The translations under genes and the position numbers were made by a program. Below are positions 40,389 through 47,974 of a stretch of 64,000 bases of DNA, piece by piece. The notes under the pieces are model-generated. The model saw only the letters and a program-made list of their open reading frames with translations, was not told the origin of the DNA and made no database searches. Source of the stretch: Comamonas phosphati (lineage in GTDB: Bacteria > Pseudomonadota > Gammaproteobacteria > Burkholderiales > Burkholderiaceae_C); contig NZ_BMEU01000002.1 in the NCBI RefSeq assembly GCF_014637085.1, forward strand, positions 172,005-236,004. Reading direction: 5' to 3'. Position 1 is the stretch's first letter. Each line of letters starts with the position of its first letter.

Positions 40389-42773
40389 ATGCCGCCCTCA
40401 GACAAATCCGCCCCTCAAGCCTCCCGCCCTCAGCCCACCCCGAACAAGCGTATGCACTGGTTCCCCCGCGCCATTCTCTGGCTGGCCGGCCTTGCCGTCG
40501 CCGCAGCCCTGGCCCTGGTGCTCACGGTGGCGGTCGCCCTGGCAATGGCCTACCCCAATCTGCCCGATGTCTCCGAACTCGCTGACTACAGGCCCAAGCT
40601 GCCGCTGCGCATCTACTCCAGCGAAGGTGCGCTGCTGGGCGAATTCGGCGAGGAGCGCCGCACGCTGACCCCGATCCAGGACATTCCCAAGGTCATGACC
40701 AACGCGGTGCTGGCCATCGAGGACACCCGCTTCTTCGAGCACGGCGGCGTGGACTACAAAGGCATGCTGCGCGCCGCCATCGCCAATCTGGGCCGGGTCA
40801 AGAGCCAGGGTGCCTCGACCATCACCATGCAGGTGGCGCGCAATGTGTACCTGTCTTCCGAGAAGACCTTCACGCGCAAGATCTACGAAGTTTTGCTGAC
40901 GTTCAAGCTCGAGCACCTGCTGAGCAAGAACCAGATCCTCGAGATCTACATGAACCAGATCTATCTGGGCAACCGCGCCTACGGCTTTGCCGCGGCCTGC
41001 GAGGCCTATTTCGGCCATCCGCTCAAGGACATCACGGTGGCCGAGGCCGCCATGCTGGCCGGCCTGCCCAAGGCTCCCTCGGCCTACAACCCGATCAGCA
41101 ACCCCAAGCGCGCCCGCATACGCCAGCTCTACATCATCGACCGCATGGAGGAAAACGGCTTCATCACGGTCGATCAGGCCAAGCAGGCGCGTGTAGAACC
41201 GCTCAAGATCCGCACCGCCAGCAACAGCACCCGCGTGCATGCCGAATACGTGGCCGAAATGGCCCGCCAGCTCATCTTTGCCCAGTACGGCAACGAGGCC
41301 TATACGCGCGGCCTGAACGTCTACACCACCCTCAATGCCGGTGAACAGGAAGCCGCCTACAGCGCGCTGCGCGACGGCATCATGAACTACGAGCGCCGCC
41401 AGAAATACCGCGGCCCGGAAAAATTCATCGCCCTGCCCACCAGCCCTCAGGAGCTTGAAGACGCCATCGACGATGCACTGGCCAACCACCCCGACAACGG
41501 CGATGTGATTGCCGCCGTGGTGCTCGACGCCTCCCCGCGCAAGATCGTCGCCTCGCGCGCGGACGGCGAGCATTTCGAAATCACGGGCGACGGGCTCAAG
41601 CCCGCCGAATCGGGATTGAGCCCCAAGGCTCCGCCCAACATCAAGATCCGCCCCGGCGCCGTCATTCGCGCCGTCAAAACCGCCAAGGGCTCCTGGGAAA
41701 TCACCCAGCTGCCCGAGGTGGAAGGCGCCTTCGTCGCCATGGTGCCGCAGACCGGGGCCATCCGGGCCCTGATCGGCGGCTTCGACTTCCAGAAGAACAA
41801 GTTCAACCACGTCACCCAGGCCTGGCGCCAGCCCGGCTCCAGTTTCAAGCCGTTCATCTACTCGGCGGCGCTGGAAAAAGGCTTCTCGCCCGCCACCATG
41901 ATCAACGACGCCCCGATCTTCTTCAGCGCGTCGACCACCGGCGGCCAGCCTTGGGAACCCAAGAACTACGACGGGCGCTATGACGGCCCCATGACCATGC
42001 GCACGGGCCTGAACAAGTCCAAGAACATGATCTCCATCCGCCTGCTGCAGGCCGTCGGCCCCAAGCAGGGACAGGAGTGGGCGACGCGCTTCGGCTTCGA
42101 GGCCTCCAGGCATCCGGCCTATCTGACCATGGCCCTGGGCGCCGGCTCGGTGACGCCGTTGCAGCTGGCTGCCGGCTACTCGGTGTTCGCCAACGGCGGC
42201 TACCGCGTCAACCCCTGGCTGATCGCCAAGGTGGTGGACCACAAGGGACGCATTCTTTCCGAATTCACGCCCCCGCCCGTCAATGATCTGCCGCAAGCCA
42301 TTCCGGCCCGCAACGCCTTCGTCATGGACACGCTGCTCAACGACGTGGCCCGTGTCGGCACCGCGGCACGCGCCCAGGCCACGCTCAAGCGCCCCGACCT
42401 GTACGGCAAGACGGGCACCACCAATGACTCGGTGGATGCCTGGTTCGCCGGCTTCCAGCCCACGCTGGCCGCCGTGTCCTGGATAGGCTACGACACGCCG
42501 CGCAATCTGGGCTCGCGCGAAACCGGCGGCGGCCTGAGCCTGCCCATCTGGATCAGCTTCATGCAGCACGCGCTCAAGGGCGTGCCGGTTGCCGAGATGG
42601 CCGTGCCTCCCGGCGTGGTCAGCATGGGCGGCGACTGGTACTACGAGGAGAACGCCCGCAGCGGCGGCGCCGGCAACCTGGGCATGGAGGGCAGCGACTC
42701 CAATGCAGCCGGCACCAGCCCGCCGCCGCCAGCCGAGGAGCGCAGCCGCATCCTGGACCTGTTCAGGAACTAA
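40389..42773 (+). CDS. mrcA: Class A penicillin-binding protein 1A
   Basis: Bifunctional peptidoglycan synthase (794 residues). A cytoplasmic tail and one transmembrane helix (about residues 25-53) precede the GT51 glycosyltransferase domain with its catalytic Glu in IEDTRFFEHGG and the blocks GASTITMQVARNVYL and NQIYLGNRAYGFAAA. The transpeptidase domain has the SxxK nucleophile at about Ser484 (PGSSFKPF), the SxN-type motif near NKSKNM and KTGTTNDSVDAWF. A Ser/Pro-rich tail ends the protein. Divergent from the pilus operon, a conserved neighbourhood in proteobacteria. Confidence 0.95.
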   Translation: MPPSDKSAPQASRPQPTPNKRMHWFPRAILWLAGLAVAAALALVLTVAVALAMAYPNLPDVSELADYRPKLPLRIYSSEGALLGEFGEERRTLTPIQDIPKVMTNAVLAIEDTRFFEHGGVDYKGMLRAAIANLGRVKSQGASTITMQVARNVYLSSEKTFTRKIYEVLLTFKLEHLLSKNQILEIYMNQIYLGNRAYGFAAACEAYFGHPLKDITVAEAAMLAGLPKAPSAYNPISNPKRARIRQLYIIDRMEENGFITVDQAKQARVEPLKIRTASNSTRVHAEYVAEMARQLIFAQYGNEAYTRGLNVYTTLNAGEQEAAYSALRDGIMNYERRQKYRGPEKFIALPTSPQELEDAIDDALANHPDNGDVIAAVVLDASPRKIVASRADGEHFEITGDGLKPAESGLSPKAPPNIKIRPGAVIRAVKTAKGSWEITQLPEVEGAFVAMVPQTGAIRALIGGFDFQKNKFNHVTQAWRQPGSSFKPFIYSAALEKGFSPATMINDAPIFFSASTTGGQPWEPKNYDGRYDGPMTMRTGLNKSKNMISIRLLQAVGPKQGQEWATRFGFEASRHPAYLTMALGAGSVTPLQLAAGYSVFANGGYRVNPWLIAKVVDHKGRILSEFTPPPVNDLPQAIPARNAFVMDTLLNDVARVGTAARAQATLKRPDLYGKTGTTNDSVDAWFAGFQPTLAAVSWIGYDTPRNLGSRETGGGLSLPIWISFMQHALKGVPVAEMAVPPGVVSMGGDWYYEENARSGGAGNLGMEGSDSNAAGTSPPPPAEERSRILDLFRN

Positions 42774-42775
42774 CG

Positions 42776-42850
42776 CCCCCTGAGTCGCTTCGCGCCTTCC
42801 CCCAAGGAGGGCGACGGCCTTTGCTGCGGGACGGCCCTTGCTGGCCGTCA
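42776..42850 (+). repeat. REP-like 3-prime repeat, copy 6 (plus orientation)
   Basis: CCCCCTGAGTCGCTTCGCG, hairpin CTTCCCCCAAGGAGGG, CGACGGCCTTTGCTGCGGG and CGGCCCTTGCTGGCCGTC, beginning two bases after the stop of the plus-strand PBP1A gene. It is the only copy in plus orientation and the only one after a plus-strand gene. Confidence 0.85.
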
Positions 42851-42900
42851 CCGACTCGGGCCGTGCCAACTCCAAGGCAGCGCCGCAGGCGCTCGTCCAG

Positions 42901-42944
42901 AAACAACCAAGCCCGTCGCCATCGGGGGACAGGCTTGGTTGTTT
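42901..42944. terminator. Bidirectional terminator between PBP1A and cyaY
   Basis: AAACAACCAAGCC (42901-42913) pairs with GGCTTGGTTGTTT (42932-42944), 13 of 13 bases, with A and T ends usable in both directions. It serves the convergent PBP1A and cyaY genes. Confidence 0.8.
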
Positions 42945-42953
42945 GGAGAACGC

Positions 42954-43295
42954 TTATTTCAGCGCCTGGAACTGCAGACTCAGGCCGGACTGCTCTGCGG
43001 CGTAGCTGCTGAGGTTGGCAAAGAATTCGCCAGCGCCCTTGGTGTCCACCCAGGTGTTCCGTGCGGCATCGAAGCGGTAGTGGAAGCCGCCGGCCTTGGC
43101 GGCCAGCCAGATTTCATGCAAAGGCTTTTGCTGGTTGATCACGATCTGGCTGCGGTTGGCAAACACCAGGGTCACCATGCCGCCCACGCGCTGGGCATCG
43201 ATGTCGGCATCGGTTTCATCGTTGATGCGGTCGCAGCATCGCTCCACAGCCAAAAGCAGTTGCTCCGCGCGGTCCAGGTATTCAAGATCAGTCAT
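42954..43295 (-). CDS. cyaY: CyaY, frataxin homologue
   Basis: Small cytoplasmic iron-binding protein that modulates Fe-S cluster assembly through IscS. The acidic helix [20 protein letters not shown] and the frataxin sheet [20 protein letters not shown] and [18 protein letters not shown], ending with a [12 protein letters not shown] segment, are typical. Length 113 with the start MTDLEYLD. Its start codon is only 12 bases from that of the divergent lptM gene, the same neighbour as in enterobacteria. Confidence 0.92.
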   Translation of the reverse strand: MTDLEYLDRAEQLLLAVERCCDRINDETDADIDAQRVGGMVTLVFANRSQIVINQQKPLHEIWLAAKAGGFHYRFDAARNTWVDTKGAGEFFANLSSYAAEQSGLSLQFQALK

Positions 43296-43307
43296 TACAA
43301 TTCGCAC

Positions 43308-43589
43308 ATGTTGAAAGCCCCTCAAATTCTAGTCAGGAGCATTGCCCTTGCGGCCTGTGCGGCGTCCCTGGCCGCGCTGGCCGGCTGCGGGCAGAAAGGC
43401 CCGCTGTTCCTGCCCACCGATCCGGCGGCGCGCGACCGCGCCACGCTGCCCGAAACATTGGGCATTTCGCGCCGGCCGGCGCCCGAGACCCAGCCGGCCC
43501 CCAAGGCCCCAAAGACCGAAACGCCCGCAACCGACAGCGCCCCGGACAAGTCCGTCGACGGCCAGGAACCCAGCGCGCCCCAACCCTGA
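43308..43589 (+). CDS. lptM: LptM (YifL)-type small lipoprotein
   Basis: Small outer-membrane lipoprotein of the YifL/LptM family, which in E. coli assists maturation of the LptD translocon. The lipobox LAALAGC with Cys27 is followed by the diagnostic GQKGPLFLP. The rest (residues 40-93) is a Pro/Ala/Asp/Lys-rich disordered tail, longer than in E. coli. It is usually followed by lysA; here it is followed by a metallo-beta-lactamase-fold gene. Confidence 0.85.
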   Translation: MLKAPQILVRSIALAACAASLAALAGCGQKGPLFLPTDPAARDRATLPETLGISRRPAPETQPAPKAPKTETPATDSAPDKSVDGQEPSAPQP

Positions 43590-43606
43590 TCCGTGGCGCG
43601 CCCCGG

Positions 43607-43648
43607 TTGACGCACGTCAATGCCTCCAGCGGGTTTGCCTTCTAGAGT
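43607..43648 (+). promoter_or_regulatory. FNR/ANR-type class II promoter
   Basis: The perfect dyad TTGACGCACGTCAA (43607-43620) fits the FNR-family consensus TTGAY-4-RTCAA. A -10-like TAGAGT lies at 43643-43648. If transcription starts at 43655 the dyad is centred at -41.5, the class II activation position, leaving a 24-base leader before the downstream start at 43679. Confidence 0.65.
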
Positions 43649-43678
43649 GCGGGCATCTTGTTCCTTGGCAAACCCGCC

Positions 43679-44509
43679 ATGCCCATAGAGCTCTATCGCG
43701 ACAAACACCATGCCTGCCTGATGTTCACCGACCTGATCGAGGAGGACGGGCAGGCCATCCAGGCCAACCAGTTCCTGATCGTCGATCACGGCGTGGGCGC
43801 CATCATCGACCCGGGCGGCAACCTCGCGTTCAACGAGCTGTTCATGGGCATGTCGCGCCACTTTCCGCCGCAGAAACTCGCCTACCTGATTGCGTCGCAC
43901 GCAGACCCGGACATCATTGCCTCGCTGGACCGCTGGATGACCTCCACCCAGGCCCAGCTGGTCATCTCGCGCATCTGGGAGCGTTTTGCCCCCCACTTCA
44001 CCAAGGCGGGCAAGACGGAGAACCGCGTCATCGGCGTGCCCGATGCCGGCGGCCGGCTGCCGCTGGGCAGCAGCGAACTGCTGCTGCTGCCAGCGCATTT
44101 TCTGCACGCCGAGGGCAACTTCCATTTCTACGACCCCATCAGCCGGATTCTGTTCACGGGCGACCTGGGCGTATCGCTCACCACGGGCGCCCAGGCCCAG
44201 CGCCCGGTGACGGATCTCAGGCCGCATATCGCGCGCATGGAAGGTTTTCACCGGCGCTACATGGTCTCCAACAAGATCCTGAAGCTCTGGGTGCAGATGG
44301 CGCGCCAGTTGCCCATCCACATGATCGTTCCCCAGCATGGGGCTCCCATCATGGGCCAGCAGGCCATTGATGAGCTGTTCCACTGGCTCAAGGGCCTGCA
44401 GTGCGGCATAGACTTGTTCGACCAGCGCGCCTACCAGTTGCCCACGGCCGAGATCGATCCCGCCACGCGCCAGGTACGGCCGCCGCTGCGGGCCGTGGCC
44501 GGTGGCTGA
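43679..44509 (+). CDS. Flavodiiron-like metallo-beta-lactamase protein (oxygen-binding di-iron domain)
   Basis: Stand-alone metallo-beta-lactamase domain of the flavodiiron/ODP type, 276 residues, without the flavodoxin domain of true FprA proteins. Candidate metal ligands are His74, Asp76 and Asp78 (SHADPD), His140/His143 (PAHFLHAEGNFHFYDP), Asp162 (LFTGDLG) and His220 (PQHGAPIMG). The Asp in place of the usual Glu of HxExD is notable. A likely FNR promoter in front suggests use under low oxygen, for example in oxygen or NO sensing or reduction. The start MPIELYRDKH is chosen over a frame 7 codons longer. Confidence 0.82.
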   Translation: MPIELYRDKHHACLMFTDLIEEDGQAIQANQFLIVDHGVGAIIDPGGNLAFNELFMGMSRHFPPQKLAYLIASHADPDIIASLDRWMTSTQAQLVISRIWERFAPHFTKAGKTENRVIGVPDAGGRLPLGSSELLLLPAHFLHAEGNFHFYDPISRILFTGDLGVSLTTGAQAQRPVTDLRPHIARMEGFHRRYMVSNKILKLWVQMARQLPIHMIVPQHGAPIMGQQAIDELFHWLKGLQCGIDLFDQRAYQLPTAEIDPATRQVRPPLRAVAGG

Positions 44510-45136
44510 TCAGGCCGCCTGGGCCCTGACGGGGCGCATCACCTGCCATATGCGCCACGACATCAGCAACCCAAGGATGGCGGCATAGAGCGCCACCTCG
44601 GCAAAATTGTTCTTGCCCGCGCGCATCCAGAAAAAATGCAGCAGCGCCAGCGGCACGACGACATAGACCGCGCGGTGCAGCCACTGCCAACGCTTGCCGC
44701 CCATGGCCTTGAGCACGAACTTGGGCGAAGTCGCGGCCAGCACGGTGAGCAGCAGCCAGGTCAGAAAGCCCACGAGGATGAAGGGCCGCTTGGGAATGTC
44801 GGCCACGATGTCGTCCCATTCCAGCCCCATGTCGAACCATGCATAGCAAAGCAGGTGCAGGCAGGCATAGAAGAACACGTACAGGCCCAGCATGCGCCGA
44901 AAGCGCGCCAGCACCGGCAGGCCAAGAAGCTGGCGCAGCGGCGTGACGGCCAGGACGATGCACAGAAAGCGCAGGGTCCAGTCCCCGGTCCTGCGCAGCA
45001 GGGCCTCCGCAGGGTTGGCGCCCAGCGTATTGGCCACCGCGCCATTCAGCAGCCAGGCGAAGGGCAGCAGGCACAGCACGAAAAGCAGAGGCTTGACCCA
45101 GGGCTTCAGCAGCTGCTTTTGTAAGAACGTGCTCAT
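44510..45136 (-). CDS. msrQ: MsrQ, haem-binding membrane subunit of MsrPQ
   Basis: Inner-membrane b-type haem protein (ferric-reductase-like transmembrane fold, 208 residues, about six helices) that passes electrons to periplasmic MsrP for repair of oxidised methionine. Signature pieces are FRRMLGLYVFFYACLHLLCY, the KRPFILVGFLTWLLLTVLA helix and KRWQWLHRAVYVVVPLALLH with the haem-binding His residues. GAGGAGATT before the ATG and the first codons (MSTFL) lie inside the end of the repeat element 45122-45393, which separates it from msrP by 265 bases. Confidence 0.92.
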   Translation of the reverse strand: MSTFLQKQLLKPWVKPLLFVLCLLPFAWLLNGAVANTLGANPAEALLRRTGDWTLRFLCIVLAVTPLRQLLGLPVLARFRRMLGLYVFFYACLHLLCYAWFDMGLEWDDIVADIPKRPFILVGFLTWLLLTVLAATSPKFVLKAMGGKRWQWLHRAVYVVVPLALLHFFWMRAGKNNFAEVALYAAILGLLMSWRIWQVMRPVRAQAA

Positions 45137-45393
45137 AATCTCCTCGCGCCGCGACAGCGGCTCTGCGGGATGGGATGCAAGGCGCCATACCGCAGCAATA
45201 GCCGTGCTATTGCGAGGATTTGCAACGCCGCAGACCGCCCGCAAAGCCACTGTCCCCAAGGGTTGGAGCGCAATCGGGCGATTTCTTCACGCTGTCTCTT
45301 GCTTGCACCCCGGTGCAAGCTGCGGGTCATCGCTTCGAACTCATCCCGATTGCGCTCCAACGCGGCTGCGTAGAGATCATGAGCACGTTCTAA
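45122..45393. mobile_element. MITE-like element between msrP and msrQ
   Basis: Ends TAAGAACGTGCTCATAATCTC (positions 45122-45142, 21 bases; core GAACGTGCTCAT) and its inverted match at 45373-45393 agree at 19 of 21 positions. Inside are a 16-bp inverted pair TTGGAGCGCAATCGGG (45263-45278) and CCCGATTGCGCTCCAA (45345-45360), the palindrome GCTTGCACC/GGTGCAAGC (45301-45320), and a copy of the GCAATAGC/ATTTGCAAC repeat (45174-45225). It has no transposase gene. It carries the ribosome-binding site and first codons of msrQ. Confidence 0.7.
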
Positions 45394-45401
45394 GGCCCGC
45401 A

Positions 45402-46397
45402 TCAGTAGAACTTCTTCAGATCCATGCCCGCGTAAAGCTGCGCCACCTGATCGCCATAGCCGTTGAACAGCAGCGTCTTGCGCTTCTTCGCGAACAGGCC
45501 GTCCTCGCCTATGCGCCGCTCGGTGGCCTGGCTCCAGCGCGGGTGCGGCACATCGGGGTTCACATTGGAATAAAAGCCGTACTCGTTGCGCGCGGCCTTG
45601 TTCCAGGCCGTGCCGGGCTCCTTGTCCGTCAGGCGGATCGCCACGATGCTTTTGGCGCTCTTGAAACCGTACTTCCACGGCACGACCAGGCGCAGCGGCG
45701 CGCCGTTCTGGTTGGGCAGCACTTCGCCATACATGCCGAAGGCCAGCAGCGTGAGCGGATGCATGGCTTCATCCAGGCGCAGGCCCTCGGTATACGGCCA
45801 GTCCAGCACGCGGCTGTCCAGGCCCGGCATCTGCGCCTTGTCGGCCAGGGTGACGAACTCCACGTATTTGGCACTGGAGAGCGGTTGCACCTTCCTGAGC
45901 AGCTCGGAGAGCGAGTAGCCGACCCATGGAATCACCATGGACCAGCCTTCCACGCAGCGCAGGCGGTAGATGCGCTCCTCCTGGGGCGCCAGCTTGAGCA
46001 GCGCATCGATATCGAGGATCTGGGGGTGCTGCACCAGCCCTTCGACCTTGACGGTCCAGGGCCGGGGCTTGAGCGTGTGCGCACTGCGGGCCGGGTCGCT
46101 TTTATCCACGCCGAACTCGTAATAGTTGTTATAGCTCGTGGCATCGGCGTAGCTGGTGGCGCGCTCCATGCTCACGGCACCCGCCACCTTGCTCGGTACA
46201 CCGACCAGGGCCGCCAGCTTGCCCGGGCGTTCGGTGGCGGCCCAGGCGTCGCGTGCGACCCAGCCGGCCAGCACGGCACCGGCCGCGCCGCCGGCCGCCG
46301 CCTGCAGCAGCGCGCGGCGCTGCAGGTACACGGATTGCGGCGTGATCTCGCTGCTCAGACGATGTTGAAAGCCAGGGCCGTGGTCACGTATCAGCAT
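45402..46397 (-). CDS. msrP: MsrP, periplasmic methionine sulfoxide reductase
   Basis: Molybdopterin enzyme that reduces protein-bound methionine sulfoxide in the periplasm, 331 residues. The Tat signal [18 protein letters not shown] (Arg27-Arg28) precedes the catalytic domain; the molybdenum-ligating Cys is Cys148 in [10 protein letters not shown], and [14 protein letters not shown] and [13 protein letters not shown] are family blocks. It is upstream of its partner msrQ on the same strand. Confidence 0.93.
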   Translation of the reverse strand: MLIRDHGPGFQHRLSSEITPQSVYLQRRALLQAAAGGAAGAVLAGWVARDAWAATERPGKLAALVGVPSKVAGAVSMERATSYADATSYNNYYEFGVDKSDPARSAHTLKPRPWTVKVEGLVQHPQILDIDALLKLAPQEERIYRLRCVEGWSMVIPWVGYSLSELLRKVQPLSSAKYVEFVTLADKAQMPGLDSRVLDWPYTEGLRLDEAMHPLTLLAFGMYGEVLPNQNGAPLRLVVPWKYGFKSAKSIVAIRLTDKEPGTAWNKAARNEYGFYSNVNPDVPHPRWSQATERRIGEDGLFAKKRKTLLFNGYGDQVAQLYAGMDLKKFY

Positions 46398-46519
46398 TGC
46401 GCACTCCGCTAAAGGTGGAATCTCGCCATCATGCCGGGCATGGCGTGAAACAGCGAGACTGCTGCAAGGTCAGACATTTGTCGGACCCGCAAAGTTCCTC
46501 CTGAGCATTCACAGACATG

Positions 46520-46610
46520 AAAAAAGGAGCTGCCTGCGCTTTTCACTCCATGATTTCAAAGATTTTTCACCTTGATATCCATGGAAAATCAGCGTTGGCA
46601 GCTCCTTTTT
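46520..46610 (-). terminator. Large hairpin terminator after ccsA
   Basis: AAAAAAGGAGCTGCC (46520-46534) pairs with GGCAGCTCCTTTTT (46597-46610) around a 62-base loop that includes a CCATGG-centred stem. It belongs to the third repeat family (AGCTGCC palindromes) and can end transcription in either direction. The gap 46398-46627 otherwise has no gene. Confidence 0.7.
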
Positions 46611-46627
46611 CAGAAGCAATCTGCTGC

Positions 46628-47974
46628 TTACAGCTCGCCGTAGCTATGCAGGCCCGAGAGGAACATGTTCACGCCCAGGAAGGCAAAGGTCGTCACCACC
46701 AGGCCGGCCAGGGCCCACCAGGCCGACATCGTGCCGCGCAGCCCCTTCATGAGGCGCATGTGCAGCCAGGCCGCATAGTTGAGCCAGACGATGAGCGCCC
46801 AGGTTTCCTTGGGGTCCCAGCTCCAGTAGCCGCCCCAGGCCTCGGCCGCCCACAGCGCGCCCAGCACCGTGGCGATGGTGAAGAAGGCAAAGCCCACGGC
46901 AATCGCCTTGTACATCACGTCGTCCAGCACTTCGAAGCTCGGCAGGCGCCCGGCAATGCGCTGGCGGCCCAGCAGAATGCCGGCCACGATCAGCGCCGAG
47001 ATGCCGAAATACACCATCCAGTAGCTGCTGCCCTTGTCGGTTGCACTCGGGCGGAACACGATGGGCTCGAAGCACAGCACCACGCCCAGCAGCCACAGGG
47101 GCGCGAGCTTGTACCAGCGGGTCTCGCCCGCCTGCTGCTTGATCAGATAGGCGAAGGCCACCATGGCCGACATCGCGAAGGTGCCGTAGCCGATGAAATT
47201 GGCCGGCACGTGCAGCTTCATCCACCAGCTCTTGAGCGCGGGCACCAGCGGCTGGATCTCGTAGGCTTGGCGTTCCACCGTGTACCACAGCAGAAAGCCC
47301 ACGGCCGCGCTGACCACCAGCATCACGAAGCCGCCCAGCGCACGCGTCTGGTAGTGTTCTTCGAAGTACAGGTAGAAGATGGCCGTCAGCCAGCAGAACA
47401 GCACGAACACTTCGTAGAGATTGCTGACGGGGATGTGGCCGATGTCGGGCCCCATCACATAGCTCTCGTACCAGCGCACCATGGTGCCGATCAGCGCCAT
47501 GGTGACGGCCAGCCACACCAGGCGCGAGCCCAGCAGCGACATGGTGGAGCTTTCGCCCTTGGCAAGCATGCCGATCCAGTAGAACACGGTGCTGATGAAG
47601 AACACCACGCTCATCCACAGGATGGCGGACTGGCTGGACAGGAAGTACTTGAGGCCGAACACGGTTTCCGAGCGCGCCAGATCGGCGCCTTCGGGCCCCT
47701 GGTACAGGCTGATGGCCAGCAGCGCCATGACGGCCACCACCAGCATCAGCGCGCGCAAGGGACGCCAGAACCAGCCCAGCCAGATCATGCCGGGAATGGC
47801 AGCCAGCAGAATGCCCTTCTCGTACACGTCCATATAGGCCGCATAGCGCTGCAGCGCATAGCCCAGGCCCACGGCCACCACGACCGCGAACAACCAGTCA
47901 AACCAGTTGCGGCGGGCGAAGTAGCCTTCGTTCAAAGTCAGGGTCGCGTTCGTGCTTGTCGTGACGGTGTTCAT
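46628..47974 (-). CDS. ccsA: CcsA (ResC), haem handling protein of system II cytochrome c maturation
   Basis: Polytopic membrane protein (448 residues) that with CcsB exports haem and attaches it to periplasmic apocytochromes c. The haem-binding WWD motif is WGGYWSWDPKETW (about residues 379-391), followed by LIVWLNYAAWLHMRL; conserved His-bearing helices flank it. The start MNTVTTSTNATLTL is chosen: GGAGGT lies upstream and it overlaps the ccsB stop as ATGA. Confidence 0.94.
   Translation of the reverse strand: MNTVTTSTNATLTLNEGYFARRNWFDWLFAVVVAVGLGYALQRYAAYMDVYEKGILLAAIPGMIWLGWFWRPLRALMLVVAVMALLAISLYQGPEGADLARSETVFGLKYFLSSQSAILWMSVVFFISTVFYWIGMLAKGESSTMSLLGSRLVWLAVTMALIGTMVRWYESYVMGPDIGHIPVSNLYEVFVLFCWLTAIFYLYFEEHYQTRALGGFVMLVVSAAVGFLLWYTVERQAYEIQPLVPALKSWWMKLHVPANFIGYGTFAMSAMVAFAYLIKQQAGETRWYKLAPLWLLGVVLCFEPIVFRPSATDKGSSYWMVYFGISALIVAGILLGRQRIAGRLPSFEVLDDVMYKAIAVGFAFFTIATVLGALWAAEAWGGYWSWDPKETWALIVWLNYAAWLHMRLMKGLRGTMSAWWALAGLVVTTFAFLGVNMFLSGLHSYGEL

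Noticed and set aside
40398-42875. Minus-strand open frame opposite the PBP1A gene
   Set aside because: Shadow frame; the plus strand encodes a complete PBP1A with all motifs.
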